Positions 9,167 through 17,612 are shown, counted from the first letter of the stretch. The stretch is DNA of 64,000 nt from Actinobacteria bacterium IMCC26103 (GCA_002284875.1 CP015604.1:372001-436000), one strand, 5' to 3'. The notes: a model not told the origin generated them from the sequence alone. Made by a program: numbers and translations.

Positions 9167-10297
9167 TTAGAGGGTGCGATATAAGTCAGCGTGATCTTTA
9201 AGCATGCGGTCCAATGAGAAGTATTGCTCTGCACGGGCTTTACCCGTTTCGCCCATTATCTTGCGCAGTTGCGGATCGCGTACCAATTTCTCAACAGCAT
9301 TGGCCATATCAGCAGGGTTGGTTGGGGTTAGATACCCATTACTTTCATTGATGACGATATCTGAAATAGATCCAACATTTGTCGCAACAATCGGCAAACT
9401 AGCTTGTGCTGCCTGAATCAAAGTAAGTGGAATACCTTCATTATCCGAGGTAAGAATTGCAATATCGCTTGCGGCAAATATCTGATCGATGTCACTGCGC
9501 CAGCCAAAGAAAGTTATCTTCAATTGCTCCTTTTGTGAGCGCTCTTTTGAACTTTCAAAGAGCTCGCCTTCACCAGCGACCAAGAAATGCACATCTAGCC
9601 CACGTTGTTTACATTCCTTCGCCACATCCAATAAACGATCAGGGCGCTTGATCTGGGTTAGGCGTCCCACAAAAGTTATATAGAGAGTTTGCGAGCTAAT
9701 CCCCAGCGCGCTCTGTGCTGCTGCTTTGGCAAAAGTCTTTGGTGCCGGCAACCCAGGAAAGAAGACGCGATACTTATTTGTACTGCCGATACCTGCAGCA
9801 ATCAAGTCATCTCTGACCTTGCTACCGATTGCGATCAATACGCTGGTGCGAGCAGCCAAAATCTTCTCAATTAAAATTACAATTTTAGTGGTTAGGCCGT
9901 TGAAGTAACCGTGTAGTAAGTGCCCATGGAAAGTGTGGATTCGAACTGCACCTCGGCCGGCGAACAAGGAAGCCAAGCGGCCTAATACTCCAGCTTTAGC
10001 GGTGTGAGTATGAATCAAATCAGGTTTGTATTTCCGGATGAGCGAAACCAAACCAAAGAAAGCTTTTAGATCTGCGAGCAAAGATACAGAACGACCCAAT
10101 CCTGCAATACGAGTGGCCTTAATATCTTTTGCAACAGTATCTAAGTAATCGGCTTCATTCTCATCGCAAAAACCGGTAACTAAAATCTGCTCAAATGCTG
10201 ACTTATCCAGCCCGCGCATTAACTCGGCCACAATTACAGCAGGTCCGCCCACATTCATGCGGGCGATGATCTGCATTACCTTTACCTGCGTGGCCAT
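9167..10297 (-). CDS. Family 4 glycosyltransferase
   Basis: A 376-aa GT-B fold enzyme, probably cytosolic, adding a sugar to an envelope glycan or lipid. The start MATQVKVMQIIARMNVGGPA carries the glycine-rich acceptor loop; HTHTAKAGVLGRL and the C-terminal DNEGIPLTLIQAAQASLPIVAT, with the E-x7-E region, are typical GT4. I choose the ATG at 10297 over one 39 nt upstream because the extra residues are unconserved and would overlap the divergent sua5 promoter. Donor and acceptor cannot be told. Confidence 0.88.
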   Translation of the reverse strand: MATQVKVMQIIARMNVGGPAVIVAELMRGLDKSAFEQILVTGFCDENEADYLDTVAKDIKATRIAGLGRSVSLLADLKAFFGLVSLIRKYKPDLIHTHTAKAGVLGRLASLFAGRGAVRIHTFHGHLLHGYFNGLTTKIVILIEKILAARTSVLIAIGSKVRDDLIAAGIGSTNKYRVFFPGLPAPKTFAKAAAQSALGISSQTLYITFVGRLTQIKRPDRLLDVAKECKQRGLDVHFLVAGEGELFESSKERSQKEQLKITFFGWRSDIDQIFAASDIAILTSDNEGIPLTLIQAAQASLPIVATNVGSISDIVINESNGYLTPTNPADMANAVEKLVRDPQLRKIMGETGKARAEQYFSLDRMLKDHADLYRTL

Positions 10298-10336
10298 GTG
10301 GTTATCTTCTCGCAAAAAGGCGCGATAATTGCGCAC

Positions 10337-11302
10337 ATGACTAGTGGTGAATTCGTCTCTAATTGCACCGCTGATGCGCTCTCATCTGCCGCCCAATTAC
10401 TCAAGGCTGGTGGTTTAGTCACACTCCCAACCGAGACCGTTTATGGTCTAGGAGCAGATGCGACTAATCAAGCAGCAGTCTCACGAATCTATAAAGTAAA
10501 AGGACGTCCTGCCGATCATCCGCTAATCGTGCATATCTATTCCATGCAATCACTCGGTGAATGGGCTGATGAAATCCCTAGTTATGCAATTTCGCTAGCT
10601 CGTGATTTTTGGCCGGGGCCGATGACTTTGGTCTTAAAGCGATCGATGCTCGCAGAAGACTTTGTAACTGGCGGCCAGCCGACGGTTGGACTTCGGGTGC
10701 CTGATCACGTTGTAGCGCTCGCCTTATTATCGGCATTTGAAAAGATCGGCGGAAAAGGAATTGCTGCGCCAAGTGCCAATCGCTTTGGACATGTCTCGCC
10801 AACGACTGCGCAAGCAGTGCAAGAAGAACTCGGCGAATACTTGGACTCAACAGATTTAATTCTCGACGGCGGACCATCAAGTGTTGGCGTTGAATCAACA
10901 ATTATCGATTGCACATCAGGTGCGCCACGAATTTTACGTCCCGGTGCAATCACTGGTGAAATGATTGAAACTTCGACGGGGTTAAAAGTTTCTACTACCG
11001 TAAGCGATATTCGAGTAAGCGGTTCACTTGAAAATCATTATTCACCTGCAGCAACCGTCTCCTTAAATCGGATACCTGAATCAGGTGAAGGCTTTATCGC
11101 TCTTTCAGAAGAGCAAACGCCGAATGGCGTGATTCGTTTAGCGTCACCAAATTCGGTTGAAGAGTTTGCACGATTGATGTACTCGGCACTTCGTGATGCA
11201 GATGCCAAAGGAGTTAAATCCGTTGTGGTGATCGAACCAATTGGCGATGGATTGGCTCTGGCAATCCGCGACCGCTTAATGCGAGCGTCAAAAGGGCGAT
11301 GA
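10337..11302 (+). CDS. sua5: Threonylcarbamoyl-AMP synthase (Sua5/TsaC)
   Basis: Makes threonylcarbamoyl-AMP from threonine, bicarbonate and ATP for t6A37 tRNA modification. The 321-aa protein has the YrdC core (TLPTETVYGLGADA, RIYKVKGRPADHPLIVH, PSANRFGHVSPT) followed by a shorter Sua5-type C-terminal domain. I place the start at 10337 (MTSGEF); a -10-like GATAAT lies 7 nt upstream, and only 39 bp separate it from the divergent glycosyltransferase start. The longer reading from 10298 is less likely. Confidence 0.93.
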   Translation: MTSGEFVSNCTADALSSAAQLLKAGGLVTLPTETVYGLGADATNQAAVSRIYKVKGRPADHPLIVHIYSMQSLGEWADEIPSYAISLARDFWPGPMTLVLKRSMLAEDFVTGGQPTVGLRVPDHVVALALLSAFEKIGGKGIAAPSANRFGHVSPTTAQAVQEELGEYLDSTDLILDGGPSSVGVESTIIDCTSGAPRILRPGAITGEMIETSTGLKVSTTVSDIRVSGSLENHYSPAATVSLNRIPESGEGFIALSEEQTPNGVIRLASPNSVEEFARLMYSALRDADAKGVKSVVVIEPIGDGLALAIRDRLMRASKGR

Positions 11303-11355
11303 ATCTCCGCTAAGATACGGCAGGTGTTCGGCGCATAATTAGCTGAATTACAGTG

Positions 11356-11428
11356 GGGCCTTTAGCTCAGTCGGTAGAGCAACGGACTTTTAATCCGTGG
11401 GTCGTCGGTTCGAGCCCGACAGGGCCCA
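11356..11428 (+). tRNA. tRNA-Lys (TTT)
   Basis: A 73-nt cloverleaf: acceptor GGGCCTT against AGGGCCC with a G-T pair, anticodon TTT in loop CTTTTAA, T-loop TTCGAGC, discriminator A, no encoded CCA. It sits alone between sua5 and the minus-strand oxidase accessory genes. Confidence 0.96.
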
Positions 11429-11445
11429 CTTGTGCAGGTAAGGCG

Positions 11446-11742
11446 CTATTCGGGGCGAGGAATACGTGGGATATCACCACGCATAATGCGCCGGAACATA
11501 TAAATTGAAACCGCAGCAAAGAATGGCCACTCGAAGGTGTAAACCCAGGCGCGCCAGTGGCCTTCTTTAGCGCGACCAAATTCGTACCAACCAACTAGCA
11601 AGCAAAGCGGAATTACCGTGCAGAGAGTTCCGATAAGGAAATACTTTTGTTTCTGCGTGAGTTCAATAGCTTCTTTAATTATCTCTGGATTGGCATCATC
11701 TCGCACCCATTGTGGCGCTTCAAACTCTTCTTCGTTAGACAC
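11446..11742 (-). CDS. Small two-helix membrane protein next to CtaG
   Basis: A 98-aa protein with a GTG start at 11742 that overlaps the ctaG stop. It has an acidic soluble head (SNEEEFEAPQWVRDD), then two hydrophobic segments (about residues 38-56 and 66-81) and a basic tail RIPRPE. I do not recognise the family. Translational coupling to ctaG and the divergent oxidase operon suggest an accessory role in oxidase assembly or structure; that is inference from position. Confidence 0.7.
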   Translation of the reverse strand: MSNEEEFEAPQWVRDDANPEIIKEAIELTQKQKYFLIGTLCTVIPLCLLVGWYEFGRAKEGHWRAWVYTFEWPFFAAVSIYMFRRIMRGDIPRIPRPE

Positions 11743-12559
11743 CTGAGGCTCGCCGTTCTGCCGCAATTTCCACATCGACTTCAAGAGATTTGCGTTCTTC
11801 TGACTTAATCCAATGATAAACAGCCAGTGCGATCCAGATAGCATCAATGATCATGGCGCCGGACCACATTAGCGATCCACCTCTGCGCTGGTCATCAAGG
11901 GTGTACATATCTTCATATAAAGAACTGCGGGATACATATATAAAGAAGCCCGTTAGCGTTTCAGGGACCATCATTAAGAATAAGGAAATTACAGAAAGTG
12001 CCTGCGAAAGTCTGCGCTTTTCATACTTTCGGTCAAGTAAATTAAAGTAAAAGAGGTATGGCAAAGCAATATAAAGAGGTAGTTCTAGATAGGTATGCGC
12101 CCAAGGATTATCCATTATGAATTTATGTGGCGTAGGTAAATGCACACCAATCATTAGCGCTGCATAAAGGAACCAACTCAATACCGGATGCGTAAATAAC
12201 TTAAATATTCGATTTTTAGGAGAGAAAGTATTAGGCGTGCCAATTACCAATAGCGGACCGCTAATCATCATTAAAGTTATATGTTGAATCATATGAAGGG
12301 AGAAGTAATCCATAGCTCGCGCACCGATAGGGGTAATGACCACAGCGAAGATTGTGGCTATTCCTGAGAGAAAACTGAGACTCTGCTTTTTAGTCACATT
12401 CGCGTTGCGTAAATAGAGAAAAATTAAGAATACGAGCGGGAGAGTAATTTCTGGGGCGATTTGCCACGATGACCACACGCTTAATTGATGGTTATGCATC
12501 TCCATAATTAATTGAGAGTAGACCTGAATTAAAAAAATAAAAAGAGAAATACTCAGCAA
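11735..12559 (-). CDS. ctaG: CtaG-like cytochrome c oxidase assembly protein (caa3_CtaG family)
   Basis: A polytopic membrane protein (about 7 helices) of the Pfam caa3_CtaG type, implicated in copper delivery to the CuB site. Conserved pieces include SLHMIQHITLMMISGPLLVIGTP, PTPHKFIMDNPWAHTYLE and TGFFIYVSRSSLYEDM. The longest reading starts with a TTG at 12559 (274 aa); an ATG at 12505 would give MEMHNHQLSVW, a more family-like N-terminus, so the start is uncertain. It is divergent from the oxidase operon. Confidence 0.85.
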   Translation of the reverse strand: MLSISLFIFLIQVYSQLIMEMHNHQLSVWSSWQIAPEITLPLVFLIFLYLRNANVTKKQSLSFLSGIATIFAVVITPIGARAMDYFSLHMIQHITLMMISGPLLVIGTPNTFSPKNRIFKLFTHPVLSWFLYAALMIGVHLPTPHKFIMDNPWAHTYLELPLYIALPYLFYFNLLDRKYEKRRLSQALSVISLFLMMVPETLTGFFIYVSRSSLYEDMYTLDDQRRGGSLMWSGAMIIDAIWIALAVYHWIKSEERKSLEVDVEIAAERRASGV

Positions 12560-12594
12560 ACTCTATTTAATTGCAAAACTTCGGCGTACCCTGC

Positions 12595-12610
12595 TGTGAA
12601 CGCGATCACA
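12595..12610. promoter_or_regulatory. Crp/GlxR-type operator (TGTGA-N6-TCACA)
   Basis: A perfect TGTGA-N6-TCACA palindrome, the consensus for cAMP-Crp and actinobacterial GlxR. Its centre is about 41.5 bp upstream of the inferred oxidase transcription start, the class II activator position, and it could also affect the divergent ctaG gene. Confidence 0.7.
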
Positions 12611-12637
12611 TGACAGTGACCCTCCGTCGATTAGCAA
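12610..12637 (+). promoter_or_regulatory. Putative promoter of the oxidase operon
   Basis: ATGACA (12610-12615) and TAGCAA (12632-12637) are spaced 16 bp apart and overlap the Crp-type palindrome at the -35. The weak -10 fits an activator-dependent promoter. Confidence 0.35.
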
Positions 12638-12656
12638 TAAACGTGAGAGGCAATAA

Positions 12657-13448
12657 ATGGAACGGAAAGTTTTTGGTGCGCTTGGGACTGTAATTATTGG
12701 AATAGCTGTAATCGCTGGCATAGGAACATATGTAGCAGCAGCTAAAAACGATCCGGGTATCACGCAAGCAACCCCAGCTGGTTCATTTACTGCCGAAGAT
12801 GGAAAGAGTTATCCGCAAGTTAAATTGAATTTAAATGTTTATCCAAATAGTGGTTTTGGTGGACACCATGGTGCAGGCGGCGGTGCTCATCCAGATTGGG
12901 TTAGTTATGCACTCGGTGGCCCAAACGGTGAAATATTAGCTGATGCAAAATCGGGAACTAATTTTCAAGTTCCTCCTCACACAGCGGTAACTATTACGGT
13001 TTACCAGTATGACTCTGGTGAAACTCTAAATAACGATTTCTTTGCCTATGTTCGTGGAACCGTTGGTGGAACTGCAAAGTTTGTTAAGAGCTATGACACA
13101 AAAGCTAAAGCAAATGCATCTCCAGAAACTGTTATAACTAATATCCCAGCCGACATGGTTGGGCATACTTTCACTCTCCACGGTATGTCAGATGGCAAAG
13201 ATCAACTATTTGTCAGCGTTCCGCTGATGATGTCTATCGATGAAGAGGTTGGAGCCGCTGAAGAAGGTGCCACTGAGAGTGGATATGTTCAGAATCCAAC
13301 CAAAACCACCTTTACCTTTATTACTGGTGATGAAGGCGAATATGTTTGGAACTGCGAATTCCCATGTGGTGACGGCACAATCGCAAGATTTGGTAATGCA
13401 ATGTCTGCAATGGGTTACATGTCCGGCCACTTTATTGTGAAGGCATAA
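12657..13448 (+). CDS. Membrane-anchored cupredoxin-like protein of the oxidase operon
   Basis: A 263-aa protein with an N-terminal membrane anchor (residues 7-29) and an exported domain. Visible: a Gly/His-rich loop (GGHHGAGGGAH, 69-78), GHTFTLHG with His170 and His175, and a C-terminal segment with Cys233 and Cys237 (NCEFPCG) ending MSGHFIV. The CxxxCG spacing equals the CuA motif, but the His and Met expected 4 and 7 residues later are absent; Met249, 252, 255 and His258 follow instead. It probably binds copper and passes electrons to subunit II. No exact family recognised. First gene of the operon, with a GAGAGG ribosome site. Confidence 0.72.
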   Translation: MERKVFGALGTVIIGIAVIAGIGTYVAAAKNDPGITQATPAGSFTAEDGKSYPQVKLNLNVYPNSGFGGHHGAGGGAHPDWVSYALGGPNGEILADAKSGTNFQVPPHTAVTITVYQYDSGETLNNDFFAYVRGTVGGTAKFVKSYDTKAKANASPETVITNIPADMVGHTFTLHGMSDGKDQLFVSVPLMMSIDEEVGAAEEGATESGYVQNPTKTTFTFITGDEGEYVWNCEFPCGDGTIARFGNAMSAMGYMSGHFIVKA

Positions 13449-13455
13449 GGAGAAA

Positions 13456-14271
13456 ATGATGAGCGATCTTCGTAGCCCAGAGCAAGATTACTTCAAAGGT
13501 AAGTGGTGGAAGCGTAAAGATGTCAAACAAGTCATAGTCCTATGGATTGTTTTCACCGCAATGATTGGATACTTCTCAAGTAAATTCCAAGTAATTGCGA
13601 TGGGTAATCCTGCTTCCGAAACTATGGAAAATGTAATTAATTTGATTACCTTATTTACCTGGGCATCTTCACCAGTCGCAGGTTTTGTGGCAGCTCTTGC
13701 AATTCAAGCGCTATCTCAGCGGCGCCATCATGGTGATAATCCACCACCAGAGGCTGAACACAGCATAAGTGACTCTCCACGTGCAACAGCAACATGGCTA
13801 GTTATATCTGCCTTGCTCTGTTTATTCGCATTGATTGTTGGATTGATTGCACTGCAGAAGGATGATCAAGCCCTATTAGATCGAAATGCGATTCATGTAA
13901 ACGTCACAGGACAGCAGTGGGCTTGGAATTATGACTATCCAGGCAGTACTGGCGTCAGATCAAATGTTTTGCATTTACCGGTTGATCAACCGGTGGTATT
14001 TCATGTAACAAGCAAAGACGTTAAGCACTCATTCTGGGTTGTGCAAATGGGAGTAAAGATCGATGCAAATCCAGGTTACGTGACACAAACGGCCGTTACT
14101 CCCAATAAAATTGGGACCTTCGATATCAGATGCGCTGAACTCTGCGGACTTTTGCATGCATATATGCAAAATAAAGTTATCGTAGAAAGTAAAGCTGATT
14201 ATGAAAAATGGCTAGCTAGCCAACCGGATACTGGACATACAACATGGACTCCGGAAGGAGCTATCGAATAA
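13456..14271 (+). CDS. ctaC: Heme-copper oxidase subunit II (CuA protein)
   Basis: A 271-aa subunit that takes electrons from a cytochrome c or cupredoxin. The CuA ligands are complete: His191, Cys226, Glu228, Cys230, His234 and Met237 (HSFWVVQMG and CAELCGLLHAYM). QQWAWNYDYP is the aromatic entry patch. Three hydrophobic segments (about 24-43, 60-84, 112-133) are visible where the family usually has two. AAGGAG precedes the ATG; a second ATG follows directly. Its TAA shares one base with the subunit I ATG. Confidence 0.95.
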   Translation: MMSDLRSPEQDYFKGKWWKRKDVKQVIVLWIVFTAMIGYFSSKFQVIAMGNPASETMENVINLITLFTWASSPVAGFVAALAIQALSQRRHHGDNPPPEAEHSISDSPRATATWLVISALLCLFALIVGLIALQKDDQALLDRNAIHVNVTGQQWAWNYDYPGSTGVRSNVLHLPVDQPVVFHVTSKDVKHSFWVVQMGVKIDANPGYVTQTAVTPNKIGTFDIRCAELCGLLHAYMQNKVIVESKADYEKWLASQPDTGHTTWTPEGAIE

Positions 14272-16127
14272 TGACTACTTTCGCAACCAAGAACGAGAAG
14301 AAAGCACTGATTGAAAGGTTAAATGTTTTTACTGCATTTGCTCTTGGCACAATCGCAGCAATTGTTGTATGGCGACTTTCGCTAGCTTTCTTGCCTGCTG
14401 ATTCTGAATCGGCGCCACTATTTACCCGCGAAGATAAAATCACGCTTCTTTCAATGATCGCGTGGTTCATCGGCTTCATGACTGGAATTGGCGCACTTAT
14501 CGCTCCATTTAGATGGGTACAAGGAAAAGATTTGACCCATGAAGAAAATATGTTTTATGCCGGAAAAGATTTGGGCATCAAACGATATTTCAGATATACA
14601 ACAGACCACAAAGTCGTTGGAATCCAGTACCTAGTTATAACTATGGTTATTTTCGGTATTGGCGGAATTCTTGCCATGCTTATTAGAACAAATCTAGGTA
14701 CTCCAGAAGGTGGTTGGATTCATCCGCAGGCATATAACTCGATTGTTGGTACACACGGAATCATCATGATTGTTGGAACAATCATCATGGTCACCGGACC
14801 ATTTGGTAACTACATAATGCCGATCATGATCGGTGCTCGAGATATGGCATTCCCTCGCCTTAACGCACTTAGCTTTTGGCTAATCGTCGCAGCAGCTATT
14901 CCACTTATCTGGGCGCAATTTATTGGTGGAATCTCAACAGGTTGGTCGGCGTACAACCCACTAGCTGGTCAAGCTCCGCTGGGCATGAATGGTTACATAA
15001 TGTTTATCTGTATCTTTGCAATTTCAACAATGGTTGCTGGTGCAAATATCACAACCACTGTCGTACGCATGCGTGCGCGAGGTATGACCTGGAACCGTAC
15101 GCCGATCTTTATCTATGGCGTCGTGGCATCAGTTGCGCTTGCACTTCCGGCATTCCCAGTATTTTTCTTATCCCAAGTTATGTCCGGTATGGATAGAGCG
15201 CTCGGAACTTCCTTCTACAACACAGCGCTCGGCGGCAGCGGTTGGCTCTATGAAAATCTTTTCTGGATCATGGGCCATCCTGAAGTTTATGTAATTTTGA
15301 TTCCCGCAGTTGCAGCTCTAATGGAGATGGCTCCAGTGTTTACGCGACGTCCACTCTTTAGTTTTAACGTTGCAGTAATGGGTATCGCTGGAATTTCTGG
15401 CCTTTCAGTACTTGTTTGGGCACACCATATGTATATGAGTGGATGGGCTCCATTGCTAAGCGCACCATTTATGTTGACTACCGAATTGATTTCCATTCCA
15501 ACCGGAATGCTCTTCTTAGTTCTAGTTGGAACCCTGTGGCGCGGCAGACTTTGGATGACCGTTCCTACGCTTTCAATCTTTGCGCTGCTATGGAATTTCA
15601 TGATCGGCGGAATTACTGGAATTTATCTATCTGATGTTCCAGCAGATGCCTTCTTACACGGCTCAATGTTTGTGACAGCACATTTCCATTACACGTTAAT
15701 GGGTGCAGGACTTACGGGAGCTATCGCCGCCTTAATTTATTGGTTCCCAAAGATGACCGGAAAGATGATTAATAAGCGTCTATCTTGGATCGCTTTTTGG
15801 CTTACTCAAATCGGTTTCAACGTGGCATTTATGGGCATGTTCTTCGTGGGCTTACAAGGTCAGCCTCGTCGCGTAGAAGCTTATGCTGAGATTTTTAACA
15901 AGGGTAACCTGATCACGACAATAGGTGCCTACACAATCATGATCGGAATGCTGATACTTCTGTATGCAGTAATTGATTCATGGCGCAGTGGAGTTAACGC
16001 TCCAATGAATCCATGGCAAGCCAAGACTCTGGAATGGACTGTTGCTAATCCTGTTCCTCTAGAAAATTTTGAGGTGTTACCAATTGTTACATCGGATGCG
16101 TATGGATATGGAAAGGCTAAATCATGA
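14271..16127 (+). CDS. ctaD: Heme-copper oxidase subunit I, A-type with altered K-channel
   Basis: Catalytic membrane subunit, 618 aa. Present: low-spin heme ligands His162 and His473, high-spin heme His471, CuB ligands His336, His385 and His386, cross-link Tyr340 (GHPEVY), D-channel Asn180, Asp191, Asn198 and Glu338, and Arg533-Arg534. Absent: the K-channel Lys (Leu414 in PTGML) and Ser (Met351), and the Mg-site Asp (Gly464 after His463). About 90 residues with two extra helices precede the usual TTDHK start. I start at 14271 behind GGAAGGAG rather than at 14244. Probably an oxygen reductase; an NO-reducing role cannot be excluded. Confidence 0.95.
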   Translation: MTTFATKNEKKALIERLNVFTAFALGTIAAIVVWRLSLAFLPADSESAPLFTREDKITLLSMIAWFIGFMTGIGALIAPFRWVQGKDLTHEENMFYAGKDLGIKRYFRYTTDHKVVGIQYLVITMVIFGIGGILAMLIRTNLGTPEGGWIHPQAYNSIVGTHGIIMIVGTIIMVTGPFGNYIMPIMIGARDMAFPRLNALSFWLIVAAAIPLIWAQFIGGISTGWSAYNPLAGQAPLGMNGYIMFICIFAISTMVAGANITTTVVRMRARGMTWNRTPIFIYGVVASVALALPAFPVFFLSQVMSGMDRALGTSFYNTALGGSGWLYENLFWIMGHPEVYVILIPAVAALMEMAPVFTRRPLFSFNVAVMGIAGISGLSVLVWAHHMYMSGWAPLLSAPFMLTTELISIPTGMLFLVLVGTLWRGRLWMTVPTLSIFALLWNFMIGGITGIYLSDVPADAFLHGSMFVTAHFHYTLMGAGLTGAIAALIYWFPKMTGKMINKRLSWIAFWLTQIGFNVAFMGMFFVGLQGQPRRVEAYAEIFNKGNLITTIGAYTIMIGMLILLYAVIDSWRSGVNAPMNPWQAKTLEWTVANPVPLENFEVLPIVTSDAYGYGKAKS

Positions 16128-16732
16128 GTTTAGATACACATGCAAACCCTCATCACGAACACCCTGATGTAGTCGGTAGCCGTAACCGCTTAGGAGTAAT
16201 TCTCATTCTGGTCGCAGATATCGCTTTTGCGCTCAGCGTTCTCTTCGTCTTCTTCTACCTAAAAGGTCAGAATGTAAACGATATGTGGTTACCAAAAGCA
16301 ACAGAAGATACTCCGGCGATTGTTCCACTTTCCAGTATGAGTTCTTGGAATGTGACAGCGATTGCTGCCTTCGGATTAATTGCTCACCAATTCGGTTTGC
16401 GCGGGGTTCGTGCGGCTAATCAAACCCAGTTAAAACTCGGTGGTTTAGTTGCACTTATCGCAGCAGTAGTAGCAACTGTCTATCAAAATATGCAGATCGC
16501 AAATGCGCCTTTCACTTTTTACTCTGGCGCATACGCATCTTGTTATTACTTGATAACGATTCTAAATATGGTGCACTTAATTCTGACCGTATTTATCGCA
16601 CTCGGTAACTGGAACCGCTCCAGACTTGGAATCTATGCGCACGATCATTGGCATGTAGATATCGTCAATGTCTGGTGGGTATGGATGACTGTGTCATCAT
16701 TGCTGGGTGCATTCGCCCTCTCCTTCGCCTAA
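16124..16732 (+). CDS. ctaE: Heme-copper oxidase subunit III
   Basis: A 202-aa membrane subunit with five visible hydrophobic segments, matching CtaE-type subunit III. Conserved hallmarks are FVFFYLKG early and the C-terminal HDHWHVDIVNVWWVWMTV, close to the family's H-x-D-x-VW ending. Subunit III protects the D-channel from turnover damage, which fits the intact D-channel here. It overlaps subunit I by 4 bp. There is no separate subunit IV gene. Confidence 0.93.
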   Translation: MSLDTHANPHHEHPDVVGSRNRLGVILILVADIAFALSVLFVFFYLKGQNVNDMWLPKATEDTPAIVPLSSMSSWNVTAIAAFGLIAHQFGLRGVRAANQTQLKLGGLVALIAAVVATVYQNMQIANAPFTFYSGAYASCYYLITILNMVHLILTVFIALGNWNRSRLGIYAHDHWHVDIVNVWWVWMTVSSLLGAFALSFA

Positions 16733-17612
16733 AAATAGCTGGGTAGTTCCTTATCTAGCCCTGGGCGCTGTTTGGGGATGCTCCTTTATCTTCATCAAGC
16801 TTGGCCTTGATTTCCTAACGCCATTTGGAGTCGCCTTCGGTCGATGTGCTCTAGGTGCAATGACGTTATTGGCTTGGGCGAAATATAAGAAAATTTCACT
16901 TCCAAAATCAGGAAAGTTATGGGCCCATCTCTGGGTGGTATCACTCATGCTCAATGTAATTCCGGGCGTACTTTTTGCACTCGCCGAAACCGAAGTAACT
17001 TCAATCTTGGCTGGAATCATTAACGCAGTAACACCCCTAATGACTCTGATCGCAATCATGGTCGTCACCCGCGATGAGAAGCCAAAGTTTTATCAAGTTC
17101 TTGGTATTGGTATCGGTTTTATTGGCGTATTAACCGTGCTTGGCGCATGGCAAGGCCTTGGCGACAATCCGCTGTGGGCGATTCTCGTGTTACTAGCGGC
17201 AGTAACTTGTTATGGATTTTCCTTTCCGTACTCCCGTCGCTTTGTTATCCCACATAAGTTGCCATCAGAATCAATTGCGGCTGCCCAAGTTACAACGGGT
17301 GCGCTAACTCTCCTCCCATTCTTCTTATTCGATGGGATAGCAAGAGATGAATATCGACCAGGTCCCGTGTTAGCAATGTTGGCGTTGGGAATTTTTGGTA
17401 GCGGCTTTGCCTATATCTGGAACTTTAAGATTATGGCGATCGCAGGAAGTGCAATAGCAAGTAGCGTTACTTATATAACTCCAATAGTTGCGGTAATTGT
17501 TGGAGTTGTATTTCTGCAGGAGAGCCTATTTTGGTATGAACCTGTTGGTGCGTTAATCGTTTTATTAGGCGCAGCTATTGGACAAAATCGAATAAAGCTA
17601 AGTAAGAACTAA
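16707..17612 (+). CDS. EamA-family (DMT superfamily) transporter
   Basis: A 301-aa inner-membrane protein with ten hydrophobic segments in two EamA repeats; ALGAVWGCSFIFIKLGL opens the first and GFGSGF-like GIFGSGFAYIWNFKIM lies in the second. The family exports metabolites or amino acids; the substrate is not readable. The GTG start at 16707 lies inside subunit III, so it is probably read through from the oxidase operon without a functional link. Its stop overlaps the convergent Ni/Co permease stop by 4 bp. Confidence 0.88.
   Translation: MHSPSPSPKNSWVVPYLALGAVWGCSFIFIKLGLDFLTPFGVAFGRCALGAMTLLAWAKYKKISLPKSGKLWAHLWVVSLMLNVIPGVLFALAETEVTSILAGIINAVTPLMTLIAIMVVTRDEKPKFYQVLGIGIGFIGVLTVLGAWQGLGDNPLWAILVLLAAVTCYGFSFPYSRRFVIPHKLPSESIAAAQVTTGALTLLPFFLFDGIARDEYRPGPVLAMLALGIFGSGFAYIWNFKIMAIAGSAIASSVTYITPIVAVIVGVVFLQESLFWYEPVGALIVLLGAAIGQNRIKLSKN

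Noticed and set aside
14244-14270. Earlier start for oxidase subunit I
   Set aside because: The nine extra residues come from inside subunit II; the ATG at 14271 has a GGAAGGAG site and a 1-base overlap typical of this operon.
12657-16732. Oxidase operon as a pseudogene because of missing K-channel residues
   Set aside because: All four frames are intact, junctions are tight, and the heme, CuB, CuA and D-channel residues are conserved, so decay is unlikely.
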